DNA of 64,000 bases from SAR202 cluster bacterium AC-647-N09_OGT_505m (GTDB lineage Bacteria > Chloroflexota > Dehalococcoidia > UBA2985): positions 1 through 64,000 of the forward strand of contig VEXC01000001.1 in assembly GCA_009391225.1 (NCBI GenBank). The letters run 5' to 3'. The notes under the pieces are model-generated. The model saw only the letters and a list, made by a program, of their open reading frames with translations. It was not told where the DNA came from and searched no databases. A program made the translations under genes and the position numbers. Below, one piece after another: positions 51,115-62,600 of this stretch (positions are counted from its first letter, which is position 1; each line of letters starts with the position of its first letter).

Positions 51115-52374
51115 ATGGTTAATGACAGACCTTCTACTTCCAAGATAACAATAATCTCCTGGGCCCTATACGATCTCGCTAATACGATGTTCTCATTTAA
51201 CATCGTATCTATCCATTTTGCTCTATGGGTCGTAAATGACATGGGAGGAACTGACTCCCATTACGGTTATGCAAACGCAATATCAATGTTACTGGTGCTT
51301 GTCACGGCTCCAATACTCGGGGCTATATCAGACCAAGCCAAACGTCGCATACCTTTCCTAATAGGCACAACTTGCTGCTGCGTAGTTTTCACGTCCCTGC
51401 TAGGGCAAGGCGGTCTTTCCACATCCCTAGTTGTGTTCGTGGTGGCTAATTACATGTTTCAGTCTGGGCTCATATTCTACGATGCGTTGCTTCCAACAAT
51501 ATCCACTGACCAGAATCGTGGGAAGGTTGGGGCATTCGGTGTTGGCCTAGGTTATGTAGGATCGCTGATAGGTGCCTGCATCGGATTGTTCTTGCTGGAC
51601 ACAATAGGCCGAGTCGGCATCTTCCAAGTCACAGCCTTCCTCTTTTTGGTTTTTTCTATCCCCTGTTTTGTAATGGTCAAGGAATACGGAGCCGGACCAC
51701 TACGAATGGGTTTTGGGACATTAATTGACTCCGCGAGCCAGATACGAAACACTTTCGCAAAAACCCAAACATTCCCTGGGTTACGCCGTTTCTTAGTAGG
51801 ACGAGTGTTTTACGCAGATACGGTGAATACACTTATCTTGTTCATGGGCATATATGTGACGAATGAGCTTGGATTCACTGACGCTCAGGTACAAATTATT
51901 ATGGCTGTCTCCATAGTATCAGCGATCCTAGGATCTCCAATCTGGGGTTTTATAGTCGACTCAATTGGCCCAAAGAAATCACTTAATATAGTACTCTACC
52001 TCTGGATGATAGTACTTGTCGGAGTTGCTGCAGTTCCCTTGCTTAGCCTTCCATTTAACTCGATTTGGATCATTGCCCCATTGTCTGGTATTGCTTTAGG
52101 CGGTACATGGTGTGCCGATCGTCCATATCTAGTACGCTTAGTGCCACCCCAGTACATCGGTGAATTCTTTGGGATATATAGCATGGTTGGTCGCTTCGCG
52201 AGCATTATTGGACCCGTTCTGTGGGTGTTTGTCGCTGATACTCTAGGACTAGGACGGCCTATCGCAGTCTTAACCTTATTGGTATTGGTACTTATCTCAT
52301 ACGGTATTCTACAAGGAATTGACGACAAGCCACGTGAGTGGTGGGGTACCGAAGTTTACCCAAGGTCCTCTTAG
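51115..52374 (+). CDS. UMF1-type MFS transporter (Atg22-like)
   Basis: A 419-residue, 12-helix MFS protein of the UMF1/Atg22-like group. It opens with TIISWALYDLANTMFSFNIV, the UMF1 signature WALYDxAN. Other traits are ILGAISDQAKRRIPFLIGTT and GSPIWGFIVDSIGPKKSL. ATG 51115 was chosen, because longer in-frame readings run into the tRNA-Arg. Functions are not well known for bacterial members; possibly efflux or uptake of amino acids or small solutes. It starts 53 bp after tRNA-Arg. Confidence 0.87.
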   Translation: MVNDRPSTSKITIISWALYDLANTMFSFNIVSIHFALWVVNDMGGTDSHYGYANAISMLLVLVTAPILGAISDQAKRRIPFLIGTTCCCVVFTSLLGQGGLSTSLVVFVVANYMFQSGLIFYDALLPTISTDQNRGKVGAFGVGLGYVGSLIGACIGLFLLDTIGRVGIFQVTAFLFLVFSIPCFVMVKEYGAGPLRMGFGTLIDSASQIRNTFAKTQTFPGLRRFLVGRVFYADTVNTLILFMGIYVTNELGFTDAQVQIIMAVSIVSAILGSPIWGFIVDSIGPKKSLNIVLYLWMIVLVGVAAVPLLSLPFNSIWIIAPLSGIALGGTWCADRPYLVRLVPPQYIGEFFGIYSMVGRFASIIGPVLWVFVADTLGLGRPIAVLTLLVLVLISYGILQGIDDKPREWWGTEVYPRSS

Positions 52375-52931
52375 CATAATTCACGGCACAAGGAGAACAC
52401 CATCTCCTTATATCTGGGATTCAACCCAGCATGGAACCATGCTCTCGGACTCTCTTCCCGTATGTAGTGAGACTGTCAAGAACCGGCAGACACTGTCATT
52501 GAACAGAGATTCTCACCAAGGATGCTAATGAAAGTTTAGGCGGCCTCCAAGAGTCTGACAGACAGATGAGATACAGTTCTGCTCCTGTATTGACAGAGGT
52601 AATGAAGTAGGATGATGACATGGAGCAGGGTCGAATGTACCACAGTCCATAGTTCAAGGCCAAGACTCACCGGTAAGTTCTCCGAGAAGAAGAGACCCCA
52701 GCTTCGATAACCAGTCGGTGTAGGTCTATCCAAGCCAGATACTTATATGAGACAAGACCCTCGGGAACTGCGCCCTGGAATCTAGATGCACAAGCCTGTG
52801 AGATTACTTCTCATGGGCTATTCCTCAGCATAGCAGGGGACAGGGTGAGTGCAGAGAGCGCCCCCAATATGAGTGCCTATCGCACCTATTGTCAATGTAT
52901 CTAGCAGGGGACTCTACTCTTCGTTCCTAGG
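52375..52931. other. Intergenic, nothing recognised
   Basis: Separates the UMF1 gene from the convergent giant-protein operon. I see no gene or repeat module. No strong T-tailed hairpin was found for either side. Confidence 0.4.
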
Positions 52932-55900
52932 CTACGCACCTTGACCATCGTCACGAGTCTCGAGGCGTGAACGTCGGCGGAGTACCCATATAGCAGCAGC
53001 TGCCACTAGAAGAGCGATCACTATAAAGGAATTGACGATTATCACCCAATTTGTCCCTGCTGACACATTCACAGTCTGGGATATGCCCTTAACAGAGATG
53101 ACGTGCTTCCCAGCCTCCAAGGTTAATAGGATCCTAATCTCCCTGCTTTCGCCAGGTTTCAGGGTTAACTCCCTGGAGTCCCAGACCTCACCATCCACCA
53201 ACAATTGCAATATCTCGCTGACTTCAAAATCATTCGGATTGCTTACGCCTACTATAGCCGTAATGGTCTCACCAGGACTTACCGTCTCTTTATCAAGTTC
53301 TAAGGTAACGACTAAGCCGGTGGGGGTTGGCACAGGAGAAAGCACCGTGAAGAGGCCAGACAATCCACCTACCTCAACTCCGTACACTCCGGGTTCTGAT
53401 CGATTCATATGGAAGGTCACTGGAGAAGTTGCGAGTCCTTCTATCACCACTGTATGAACCTGATCAACCTGATCATTAACCCTTACCACGACCTCAAAGT
53501 TTCCTCTAGATTCGCCATCATTTACAAGGACAACCGTGACATATACGCTCTCGTCCGGCTGTACCTCTCTAGGATTCACCTTCAATTCAGAAACATACAT
53601 GTCTGCTGGCGTCAGAGGAATCTGGGCAACAAATCCTCCGGACAATCCGTGAACTCCAACCGCATACCTACCAGCAAGCGGCGGAACGTAAGTAAAGGTA
53701 ACCTTCTTTGTTTCTCCAGACCCAAGCAGTACGGGATGGATATCCATCAGGGAGCTGTTTATATTCAATGAGATGTCGAATTTACCACTACGATCGTGCT
53801 CATTAGTAGCTGATAGGGTAATAGTGACTGGTTCGCCCGGCTCTACTTCCCTTGGTTCAATGTCCAAGTCTGTTACCTTCAAGAATGCAATGTCCAGAGT
53901 GGAACCCACCTCGAATGATCCACTTAGACCTGCAACATCGATAGTATAGGGACCGTCTTTTTCTTGAATAGTTATGAACGTAACTTTCGTCGAGGCACCC
54001 GGCTGGAGGGTAATGCTTTCCACGGCTTCAGGAGCGCCATTAACCTCTAGGACAACAGATTGCGTTTGTACCGTTGATCCTTGGTTCTCGGCATTCAGAC
54101 TGACCTCAACCGCCTCACCCTGTACTACAACCTGCGGCTGTACAGTCAAGTCACTGTACACTATATCTGAAGCCGCAGGTTCTATCGCCAACATGGAGAA
54201 GACAGAGAAACCATTCGGCGATACCGCGCTGAACATCATCCTGCCCTGTCCATCTGTACGTACAAATTCTGTGGCCAGAAACTCTTGAGAACCTGCGTCG
54301 TCCTGCCGCGTTATCCTCACATATCCGCTTCCACCGTGTTCATCAACCCACTGACTCCCCACACTAAACTCAATAGTAACCGCTCCCACGTGAATCCCAT
54401 TCTGCAGATTGGTACGCTCTACTTCCACTGCGAAGGCCACTCCGGTTATGGTAGCGTCAAGCTGCTGCGCTAGGACCTCATACCCCGCATGGGCCTGCGC
54501 GGTGATGGGCTTGCTCGGCGAGACACTCACATGAGCTGCACCGGGAAGGCGATTCAATGCTGCATTGAAACCAATCACCACTTGTCCAACCGAAAGGTCA
54601 TCGCTGCTCAGATCCACTACCTGATCAGCTAGCTTCAGTCGCACAGTTCCCGCTTTGAGTCTAGCCACGGAGCTAGAGCCAGTACCCTCAGTAAATTCCA
54701 CTTCACCATCGATCAGCATAGTGATATTCCCGGAAGAATCCCTAACCGGGAGAGTGATGATATTGTCAATCAGAGTCACCCCGCTCACAGCATCTTCAAA
54801 GTTCTGCAACTCGGCTCCAATTGACAGAGCCACAGGGAGCACTATTTGAATATCTCCCTCCGCATTTTCCTCGAGGAGCACGGGGCCTTCAGTTACTACT
54901 AGCACTTCGCCATTGGCGTCAGTGGCCACCACAGTTAGTGGATTAATTTCGATGCTTCGCGGAATCTCCTGGTCTACCAGAGGAGCGAGTACGACAAACT
55001 GGCCACTCAGACTACCAACTATGACGTTGTATGCACCAGGATCAGTTCGGAGTATCTTGAACGCGAGAATCTTGGAAGAACCTGCTGGAAGCATCCCCGT
55101 GAATGATTTCACCGTTGACCCAGATACGATGAAATCAGTGGTGAATGCTCCTGAAGATCCACCGGTATTCTGAACCTTAGCCGATATCAACACTGTCTGC
55201 CCCGGTGAAACGGACCTAGGTGACACCCGCAGATCTGAGAGTTGGATTTCGGCTCCTAGTACTACGAAGGAGTCAGTCAGACCTCCAACACTCACGATAT
55301 ACGTACCAACCCCAGTATTGGCAAAAGAATACTTCAATGTACGCTTTGCCCCCCCTACTAATACACCTGAGAGGGTGGATTCTATTTCGCCATTTACCGA
55401 GATAGCAACACTGTAAGCATTCTCAACCACTCCAATGTTGTTCACCGTGAATTGGATTACCACGGGCATACCATCCCCCACTACCTGTGATGATAACGTC
55501 AGGTCACTTATCTCAATATCATCACCCACTGGCAACACCTGTGCTGTAGGAATAGGAATAGGTGTAGGTGTAGGTGTAGGTGTAGGTGTTGGTGTAGGTG
55601 TTGGTACTGGGGTATGAATCGGTATCGGCGTTGGAGCGATTGTGGCTATCGGTATGGGCGTTGCAGCGATTGTGGCTAATGGTGTAGGAGTGGGTAGAAC
55701 TGGAGTATCCGTAGGACCCGGCGTTGGAGTAGGCGTAGGTGTCGGCGTTGGGGTAGGAGCGGCCACAAACGAGGGGATAGGCGTGGGTGCGACAAATGGC
55801 GGAACGAAGCCACCTCCGCCCCCTCCGGTGGCTGCGGCACTAATTGTGAGCACGTGGGTCTGGCTAGCCGCTGGAACAAAGCCTGACTTGCTCACAGCCA

Positions 55901-56534
55901 CTATGATCGACCTGGTACCAGCATTACTGTAAACATGGGTGAGCGAATAACCACCGGAGCCAGACGTAGTACCTTGACTTGTCCCTCCATCACCCCATGT
56001 GACAGCTACGGTGACACCTGACTCAGCAGTGAGTGCTTGAGTGGCCACGTTGCCCGCGATGGTTACCGTCCCTCCTGCCTTAGGAGACGAAGGTGAATAG
56101 GAAGATACAAGTGTCAAGACTCGGTTGACAGGAACCGTAAGGTTTACTGCTGGAGGAGTGCTTCCTATTCCAAAGGTGACCTGGGATGAACCTGCAGCAC
56201 CAGTGTACCCATCAGACCCTCCTACGTACATCACCACAATCTCATCATCTTCCCCGCCGTCCTTGGCAATCGTGTCCAGGTCATCCGCAGGAACGTTGAA
56301 CGAGTACACTCCTGATGCATTGGTAGTCGTGCTCTTTACCGCGATTCCACCTATGGTAGCAGTTACCACAGTCCCAGCCGGTGCGGCTGTTCCATCAAAT
56401 GTAACTGTGCCGAACACGCGAGTTGGCTGGCGAGGGGGCGAGCTTTGGGCAAGGGTTAAGCTAGTGTCAAAGGGTGTCGCGAGCACTCCCAAGAGCAGAA
56501 GAAATGCGAGTGCGCGCACTAACCGAGACACCAT
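52932..56534 (-). CDS. Secreted, C-terminally anchored CARDB/PKD surface protein
   Basis: A roughly 1200-residue surface protein. A signal peptide ([20 protein letters not shown] to SLTLAQS) is followed by a carboxypeptidase-regulatory-like domain ([18 protein letters not shown]), a PKD domain ([22 protein letters not shown]), a GGGGGG spacer and a Pro-Thr stalk. Six CARDB-like domains come next (each with S-DL-V-P--V--G--V and a closing GLSG-F-V), two before and four after a central beta-rich part. A final membrane helix ([20 protein letters not shown]) and basic tail (RRRSR) anchor it. ATG 56534 starts the signal peptide; upstream ATGs at 56585 and 56606 add hydrophilic residues. It directly follows the 2239-aa gene. 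Likely adhesive or structural. Confidence 0.82.
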   Translation of the reverse strand: MVSRLVRALAFLLLLGVLATPFDTSLTLAQSSPPRQPTRVFGTVTFDGTAAPAGTVVTATIGGIAVKSTTTNASGVYSFNVPADDLDTIAKDGGEDDEIVVMYVGGSDGYTGAAGSSQVTFGIGSTPPAVNLTVPVNRVLTLVSSYSPSSPKAGGTVTIAGNVATQALTAESGVTVAVTWGDGGTSQGTTSGSGGYSLTHVYSNAGTRSIIVAVSKSGFVPAASQTHVLTISAAATGGGGGGFVPPFVAPTPIPSFVAAPTPTPTPTPTPTPGPTDTPVLPTPTPLATIAATPIPIATIAPTPIPIHTPVPTPTPTPTPTPTPTPIPIPTAQVLPVGDDIEISDLTLSSQVVGDGMPVVIQFTVNNIGVVENAYSVAISVNGEIESTLSGVLVGGAKRTLKYSFANTGVGTYIVSVGGLTDSFVVLGAEIQLSDLRVSPRSVSPGQTVLISAKVQNTGGSSGAFTTDFIVSGSTVKSFTGMLPAGSSKILAFKILRTDPGAYNVIVGSLSGQFVVLAPLVDQEIPRSIEINPLTVVATDANGEVLVVTEGPVLLEENAEGDIQIVLPVALSIGAELQNFEDAVSGVTLIDNIITLPVRDSSGNITMLIDGEVEFTEGTGSSSVARLKAGTVRLKLADQVVDLSSDDLSVGQVVIGFNAALNRLPGAAHVSVSPSKPITAQAHAGYEVLAQQLDATITGVAFAVEVERTNLQNGIHVGAVTIEFSVGSQWVDEHGGSGYVRITRQDDAGSQEFLATEFVRTDGQGRMMFSAVSPNGFSVFSMLAIEPAASDIVYSDLTVQPQVVVQGEAVEVSLNAENQGSTVQTQSVVLEVNGAPEAVESITLQPGASTKVTFITIQEKDGPYTIDVAGLSGSFEVGSTLDIAFLKVTDLDIEPREVEPGEPVTITLSATNEHDRSGKFDISLNINSSLMDIHPVLLGSGETKKVTFTYVPPLAGRYAVGVHGLSGGFVAQIPLTPADMYVSELKVNPREVQPDESVYVTVVLVNDGESRGNFEVVVRVNDQVDQVHTVVIEGLATSPVTFHMNRSEPGVYGVEVGGLSGLFTVLSPVPTPTGLVVTLELDKETVSPGETITAIVGVSNPNDFEVSEILQLLVDGEVWDSRELTLKPGESREIRILLTLEAGKHVISVKGISQTVNVSAGTNWVIIVNSFIVIALLVAAAAIWVLRRRSRLETRDDGQGA
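55559..55612. repeat. GGTGTA hexanucleotide microsatellite coding for a Pro-Thr stalk
   Basis: Tandem GGTGTA units, with occasional GGTGTT, encode (Pro-Thr)n on the minus strand, inside the stalk of the CARDB protein. A second tract is near 55720-55760. Copy number could vary by slippage, changing stalk length in two-residue steps without frameshift. Confidence 0.75.
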
Positions 56535-56610
56535 CGAACTCCGGCGGGGATTAGATCCCGCCGGAGCTCGATGATACCGTATCATTTCTAGTTTGTGACC
56601 CATCACTCAT

Positions 56611-59600
56611 TTATGGAGTGATGACGCCTTCGTCAACCATGAATATCCAGTATCCATATCCAGGAGTCATATTATCCGTGCTTAGTAACCTTTGGAAAGC
56701 ACCCAGCAGGATCTCGAACGTCGGATCCTCGCCTGGGGTATCTGCAATCGTGAACACGATGCGATTATTGTATTGGAGCAAGGAACCCCATATCCGTTGA
56801 GGAGATTCCAAGCTCTGAAGGGCCGTCGTTACCGGCAGCTCGTTCTCAGAGTGGAAACCAACCGCATTCCACCCCGCAACAACATTGTAGCTAGGAGGCA
56901 GAGTACCAGGCTCAACGAACTGTCCTGTGTAAGTTAGCTTGATAGCCTGTGGGGTATGCGGTAGGCCCGGAGCAAGCGGTGAGGACAGCGTGAAGACAGT
57001 GGGGTCCATCTTGAACCAATAGCCCCTACCGGTCTCCAGAGTTGTGAGTGTATCCACGTCTGCTGTTGAAGGAGTGTAAACCAACCATTTATCCGCAGCG
57101 GTCTCACCAGCTGCCAAGGTCTTACCGGCATCGTAGTACCAAACCGACTGTATACCAGTGACTCCGGCCGTCATAGTAGCCATATCCGAGGCTGTTGGCA
57201 TCAGCGGCAGGGAGACCAGGTTCCAGTCAGGCATCAAGTTGATGTTGTAGCCCTCGAGTGATGCCACTACGTCAGCCACAACGGTATCGGTAGTCACATT
57301 ACCTGCCGAGTCATAGGCGTTGATTGTCAGGGAATATGTCCCTGGTGATGCCGAATCGGGTATATTGCTGGCGAGAATAAACTCGCCGCTGACGTCCCAG
57401 AGGTCCTTAATCGCGTCAGGAATCTGAGAAGCAGTCTTGAATCGAGCAGTGGAGTTGCCGCCACCTGACGAGTGGGGGAACAGTATCTCCACCCGATCAA
57501 CTATGGCTCCGGTGGCAGATGCATCAACACTGAATATGACGGGTTCCCCTTGGCGGGCAGACGTCGCACCGATTGGGTAACTCGGTGTGTTGACGGTGAG
57601 AACCGGGCCAACGGTATCCAGTGTTATCGAAACTGAAGCCGCAGCGGTCAGTCCGGCACCGTCTTTAGCAGTGGCGGTAAAGGTGTTAGTACCTTCCACG
57701 AGACCCGCGACCTTAGAGAATGTTCCGTCATCTGGTATTGTCTTCACCGTAACTATTGTTTTCGTACCCAGAGTCGTGGTCTGCGTTATGGTCAGTTCCT
57801 GGAAATTGACGTCCGCGATATTCCCTCCGACAGCCGCGGTGGCTGCATTTGTCGGAGACGTCAGGGCATTCATTGTAATTTTCGGTGGCGTGGTATCCAG
57901 GAATCCGGTTACTGCAGTGCTCGAAGTGAGATTGGTATTATAAGGATTCAAAGCCTGCACCGTTACGGTGTTGCTACCTTCCGCAAGCGCAAACACCGTG
58001 GAGAATGTCCCATAGACACCCGTAGCTTTCACCGCTGCATCTGTGACCGGCGTGACTGCCGCCGTAGTCCCTAGGAAGCCAGCGCCGCCGATGGTGATAT
58101 CGTCTATGTACCAGCCCTCCATATTGTTCACAAATGCGTCCGTAGTATCAAAGTAGAATCGAATCTTGATGCTCTTCCCATCGAAGGTTCCACCAGCTAC
58201 CTGCTTAAAAGCCGAGAGGTCAATCACGACAGGATCAAAGATAGCCTGACCCTGAGTCTGACTCTGAGCACCATATGGGTCACCACCACAGTTCGGAGGA
58301 CAAGGCTGCTGGTTGCCGCAGTAAGGCGGGCAACCGCCACCAACGGCCTGCATGTTTGCTTGAGGAACAGACTTCCACTGGATCGGCAAGTTCTTGAGAT
58401 TGTTAGGTACATCCCAAGGTTGGCCGCTCTGCATGTCAATGTCATACGGACCCAGAATGGCGGCTATAGTTTTCCATGCACCGTATTCCCCACCTCCCGC
58501 CGTAGTCTCTACAGCGACTTGGACCAACTTCTGGTCGTAGTCTGCACCAGGCTCCGTATCCCACCATGTATTGAACTTGAACGTAATGTCATCACTGATC
58601 ACGGATATGGGCGCACCTATCTCCAAGGCCCCAGCGTTCTGGCCCGTATCGTAATTCATGGAGGAGGTGTTGCCATAGTACCATCCACAATCACCATTGC
58701 TGTTCTTGGAACCTGACACGGTCGCCTTACATGCGATATTCCATAGGCCCGATTTGGTGGTGAATTTCGCGGCGGACCCAGCGTCCTCTCCACCGTCTGA
58801 GAATAGGCTGGTGAAAGGTAGGTCGACTCCCACAGACACCGTGTCAACAGCTGGATCACTCAAAGTACCTGTTATGACCAGATTGGCGTCGTACACCGAA
58901 AAGCCGGAAGCAGGCGCGGTAACTACGAGCGCAGTACTACCAGTTTTTGCAAAGCTGAAACTCGCAGCTGTACTGGTCACCGTTTCGATAGTTCCTGGCA
59001 GTGTGCTGGGAAGGGTGCCGGGCAGTGTGCTGGGAAGGGTGCCGCCTTCTCCAGACTCCTGTGTCTCGACCTCCATGGCCGCAGTGTAAGAGCCGACGAT
59101 AGTAAGTTCCGGAATGTTCTCAGGCAGAGTCGAACCCTTCACACCTTCCCCAGTGTAGCTCGCAAGATAAATTGTGGTGCCTATATAGGCCATGCCCTGC
59201 ACATCACCGATACCCACCAACATGTCAGTCGATCCCGCCGTAAGCTCGTTATTATTATTTGACACGGAGAACTTCACGAATTTGTTGTTCTGGACGGCGT
59301 ACAAGGACCCGTTGGCATAGAGAGCGCTATCCATAGATTTCATGGCCTCAGGACAGCAATTTTGGTGCAGGCTAGTGATGGAACCTGAGTTTTCAGGATC
59401 CACGGAGAACGTAACAGCTGAGTCACTTTGGGTTCCAACGATTAGGTTCGTCCCATCGTTAGTAAGCGCTGACACGTCGCCATAACACGGGCTACCCATA
59501 TCACATGGCAGCGGGAGCTGGAAACTGCTGACCTCTGCGCCCGTATCCTTGTTGAGTTCGTACACAGTGCCCCGACTCTGATTACCGCCGCAACAACCGC

Positions 59601-62600
59601 CGCCCGACGATTGGACCATAGCCACAACGTACAGGGAATCATCAAAGAAATCTATGCCACCTATATCGTCTACCGGGCCCGCAACCGACCCATCAGTCCC
59701 GAAGCTGGTGACGAGGTCACCAGAGGTATCCACTTTCATAATGTAATCTCTGGGGCTCGCCTCGACCACTACGTAGATGTCACTCCCGTCATCGGTCATG
59801 CCCTTCGGCTGTTTCGATATGACGGTCGTAGGCAACGGGATGGCTGCCTTCTTGACAGTGTTGTTTGCGGATTCAGCCAGATACAGGACCTGACCGATAC
59901 TCGCCAACCCATTGAAACCACCTATGTCGAGGGTGAATGAGTCATATCCGCTGGTTGATCCATCGATGCCGTAGGTCCTCAGCTTACTACCCTGAACAGC
60001 GACGATCTTAGGATCGGTACTCCGCACGACCAAGCCGTTTATCCCGGTGTTCGACATACCGTCTAGTTGGATCTGGTTACCCACCGTATCTCCACTGGAA
60101 GTATCAAACTTGTAGACTTCTCCACCGCCAGTGTCCCCAAGGTATAGGTAGGTGCCGTCGTTCGAAAGACCCTTCGGCTGTGAATTACCATAAGGAACGT
60201 TGTTGTATTCGAAGTTCGCCCCCGTATTCGCAGACCCGTCAGTGACGGCATACGCGTTGAGCTTCCACTTGGCTGGGCCCATATCCTGAGTAAATTCTCC
60301 GACCCAGATATTAGACCCCATGACTGTTATGGATACGGCCCCGCTTTGGCTCGTACTAGCAACTCCCGAAGTCGCCCAAGCCGTGACTTTATTACCGCTC
60401 GTGTCGAGCTTCATGATACTGTCGGTAGGGGAGTTGTTGAGCAATGCGTACAGATAGGTACCGTCAGAGGCCATGCCCAACACGCTATTGGAGCCCGCAG
60501 GCGCACTTGTTTTGTATATGGTATCCGTGGTGTCGTCTACGACATAGAGAGTACTACCGATCCAAGTCATGCCCTTGGCAGACAAGGACCCAGAGGTTGT
60601 CCCATTGTCCACAGTCAGGTTTGTCTGTGCCATGCCGGAGACCTGCTCCAAGCTGTATGAGCCCTGGGTAAAGGCGTCGATTTTCGCTCCCTTGGCAAAC
60701 CACAGCTGACCCCCACTACTCGAACGGTAGGCGACTGCATGGGCGCCACTACTGAACTCAGCGCTTCCCTTCTCAACATCTTTGGTGCCGTCGGTAGCGT
60801 AGCTAGTCGCTGAGTCGCCTGATTTTTTATACACCCAGAGGTTAGTACCGTCACTGGACAACCCTCCGAAGCCGTCGCAGTGGTTTTGGCTGCCAAGGGA
60901 TACCAGGCTTCCTATTGCCGCACCGTTACTCGGATCAATCGACTGAACCTTGCACGCCCCACTGGAGGTATTGTACAGAACCCACAACGCACTGTTGTGG
61001 TAGGCAAGTCCCTCGGCGTCATCACGCGCAAGGGCGTAACCAGTTATCTTGGCCCCAGTGCTTGCGTTCAGTTTCAGCAGGGTGTCCGTACCGGCAATGC
61101 CATTAGTGATCGCCCATAGGAAAGTCCCATCATTGGTCAGCGCCCTTGGGCTCGTTGTCTCGCCGGTCGGGATGGATGCCTTGAGGATCTGGTCTGCACC
61201 GTCATCCGCGATGTACAGAACGTCCCCAACAAAGGTCATACCCTTGATTTTCAGATTTGAACTATTGTAAGTGAGAGTCGTATAAGAGACACCTTCCTGG
61301 GTGCTGTCCCCATTGAGTTCCGAGATCACGTAGATATTCTTGGTCTTGGCCAAGAAGTACGAGCTGTCGGCGCTCCGGTACGCGGCAGCGGTGGCACCAT
61401 TCTGGAGGTTATCGCAGTTGTGTGGCTGACAAGCCCCGTCTTCATCTTCATCGCCATTTGTGTCGATGGTTCTGAAGTTGTTGGCACTACCCGGGTAGAG
61501 GAACAGGGTGCTCCCGTCACTCGTAAAGCCCTCGAAACCCGCGTTTCCCCACTGAGTCTGAATCGATATCTCCGAGCCGAAAGTTCCTGCCGAAGGGTCG
61601 AAAGCCTTCATCTTACTATTACTATTATTATCCTCGTAGGTGACATAAACCTTGCCCCCGAGGAATGCAAGCCCCTCGCCGGATGTGACACCAGTGTCGT
61701 AGGAGTTGACTAGAACCCCGGCTGTGGTCAGCTTGAGTAGCCAGTCATTGGTGCCGCCGTTACCGTTCACCAGGACATACAGGTTTTCGTTGGTGCTGTC
61801 GTAAGTCATACCCTTTGGAGTGGTAGAGATAGTCGATGAGGGCTGCGTCTTCTTGACCACACCATCGGTAGAGCCGGCAGTGGCGTTATTCGCGATATAC
61901 ATCACGCCATTGCTGTCGATCAGGAATCCGCCCGGAGCGGCACTGGTAAACCCAGTCACGGTGCCTACAGAGGTATTTTCGTCCTGGAAGGAGCCGCTGG
62001 TAGCAGTCGTGATCGCACCCGCCTCTGACACGGCATATACGAGGTCACTCTTATAACCCAGCGCGTGCGGCGTACTGTAATTCGGCTGTCGGTCGTCTTG
62101 CTTGCTGCAATTATTCGACACGTCATAGACGTACATCCTCTGATCGCTGGTGGTAGACTGGGCGTAGATCAAGTCTCCGCCATTGCCGGTAAGCGATTCA
62201 AGTTTCTGATCCCATGGACCATTGAAATTGAGCCAGCCGCAGCGGGTGGCCGCGGCCCCGGTCGTCTTGTTGAACTGCAGGAGATAACGCTCACCTGGCG
62301 TCTCGTCATCTATCGTGCTTTGGTTATGGGAAACATAAAGCGCACCTCCGGCATACGCGATGCCCTCGGCTTCTTGGACCTCGTTTCCTAATTGGGTCAC
62401 TACGCTAGCGACCCCACTGGTACCAAAGGCCGTTACCAGATCGCCACTGCTGTCATACTTACTTATCGTGTCAACAGAGCTGCCACCGGCATCGGTCAAG
62501 ACGTAGATATACGTGCCGTCAGTTTCAAGACCTTCCACCTTGCCCAGCCCGGTCAGCCAAGCCGTGGAACTCGGCATCTCCGCTACGCCGGATATCAGGT

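Noticed and set aside
55559..55760. Tandem GGTGTA units as a CRISPR or minisatellite locus
   Set aside because: They are hexanucleotide units within a coding Pro-Thr stalk, with no spacers.
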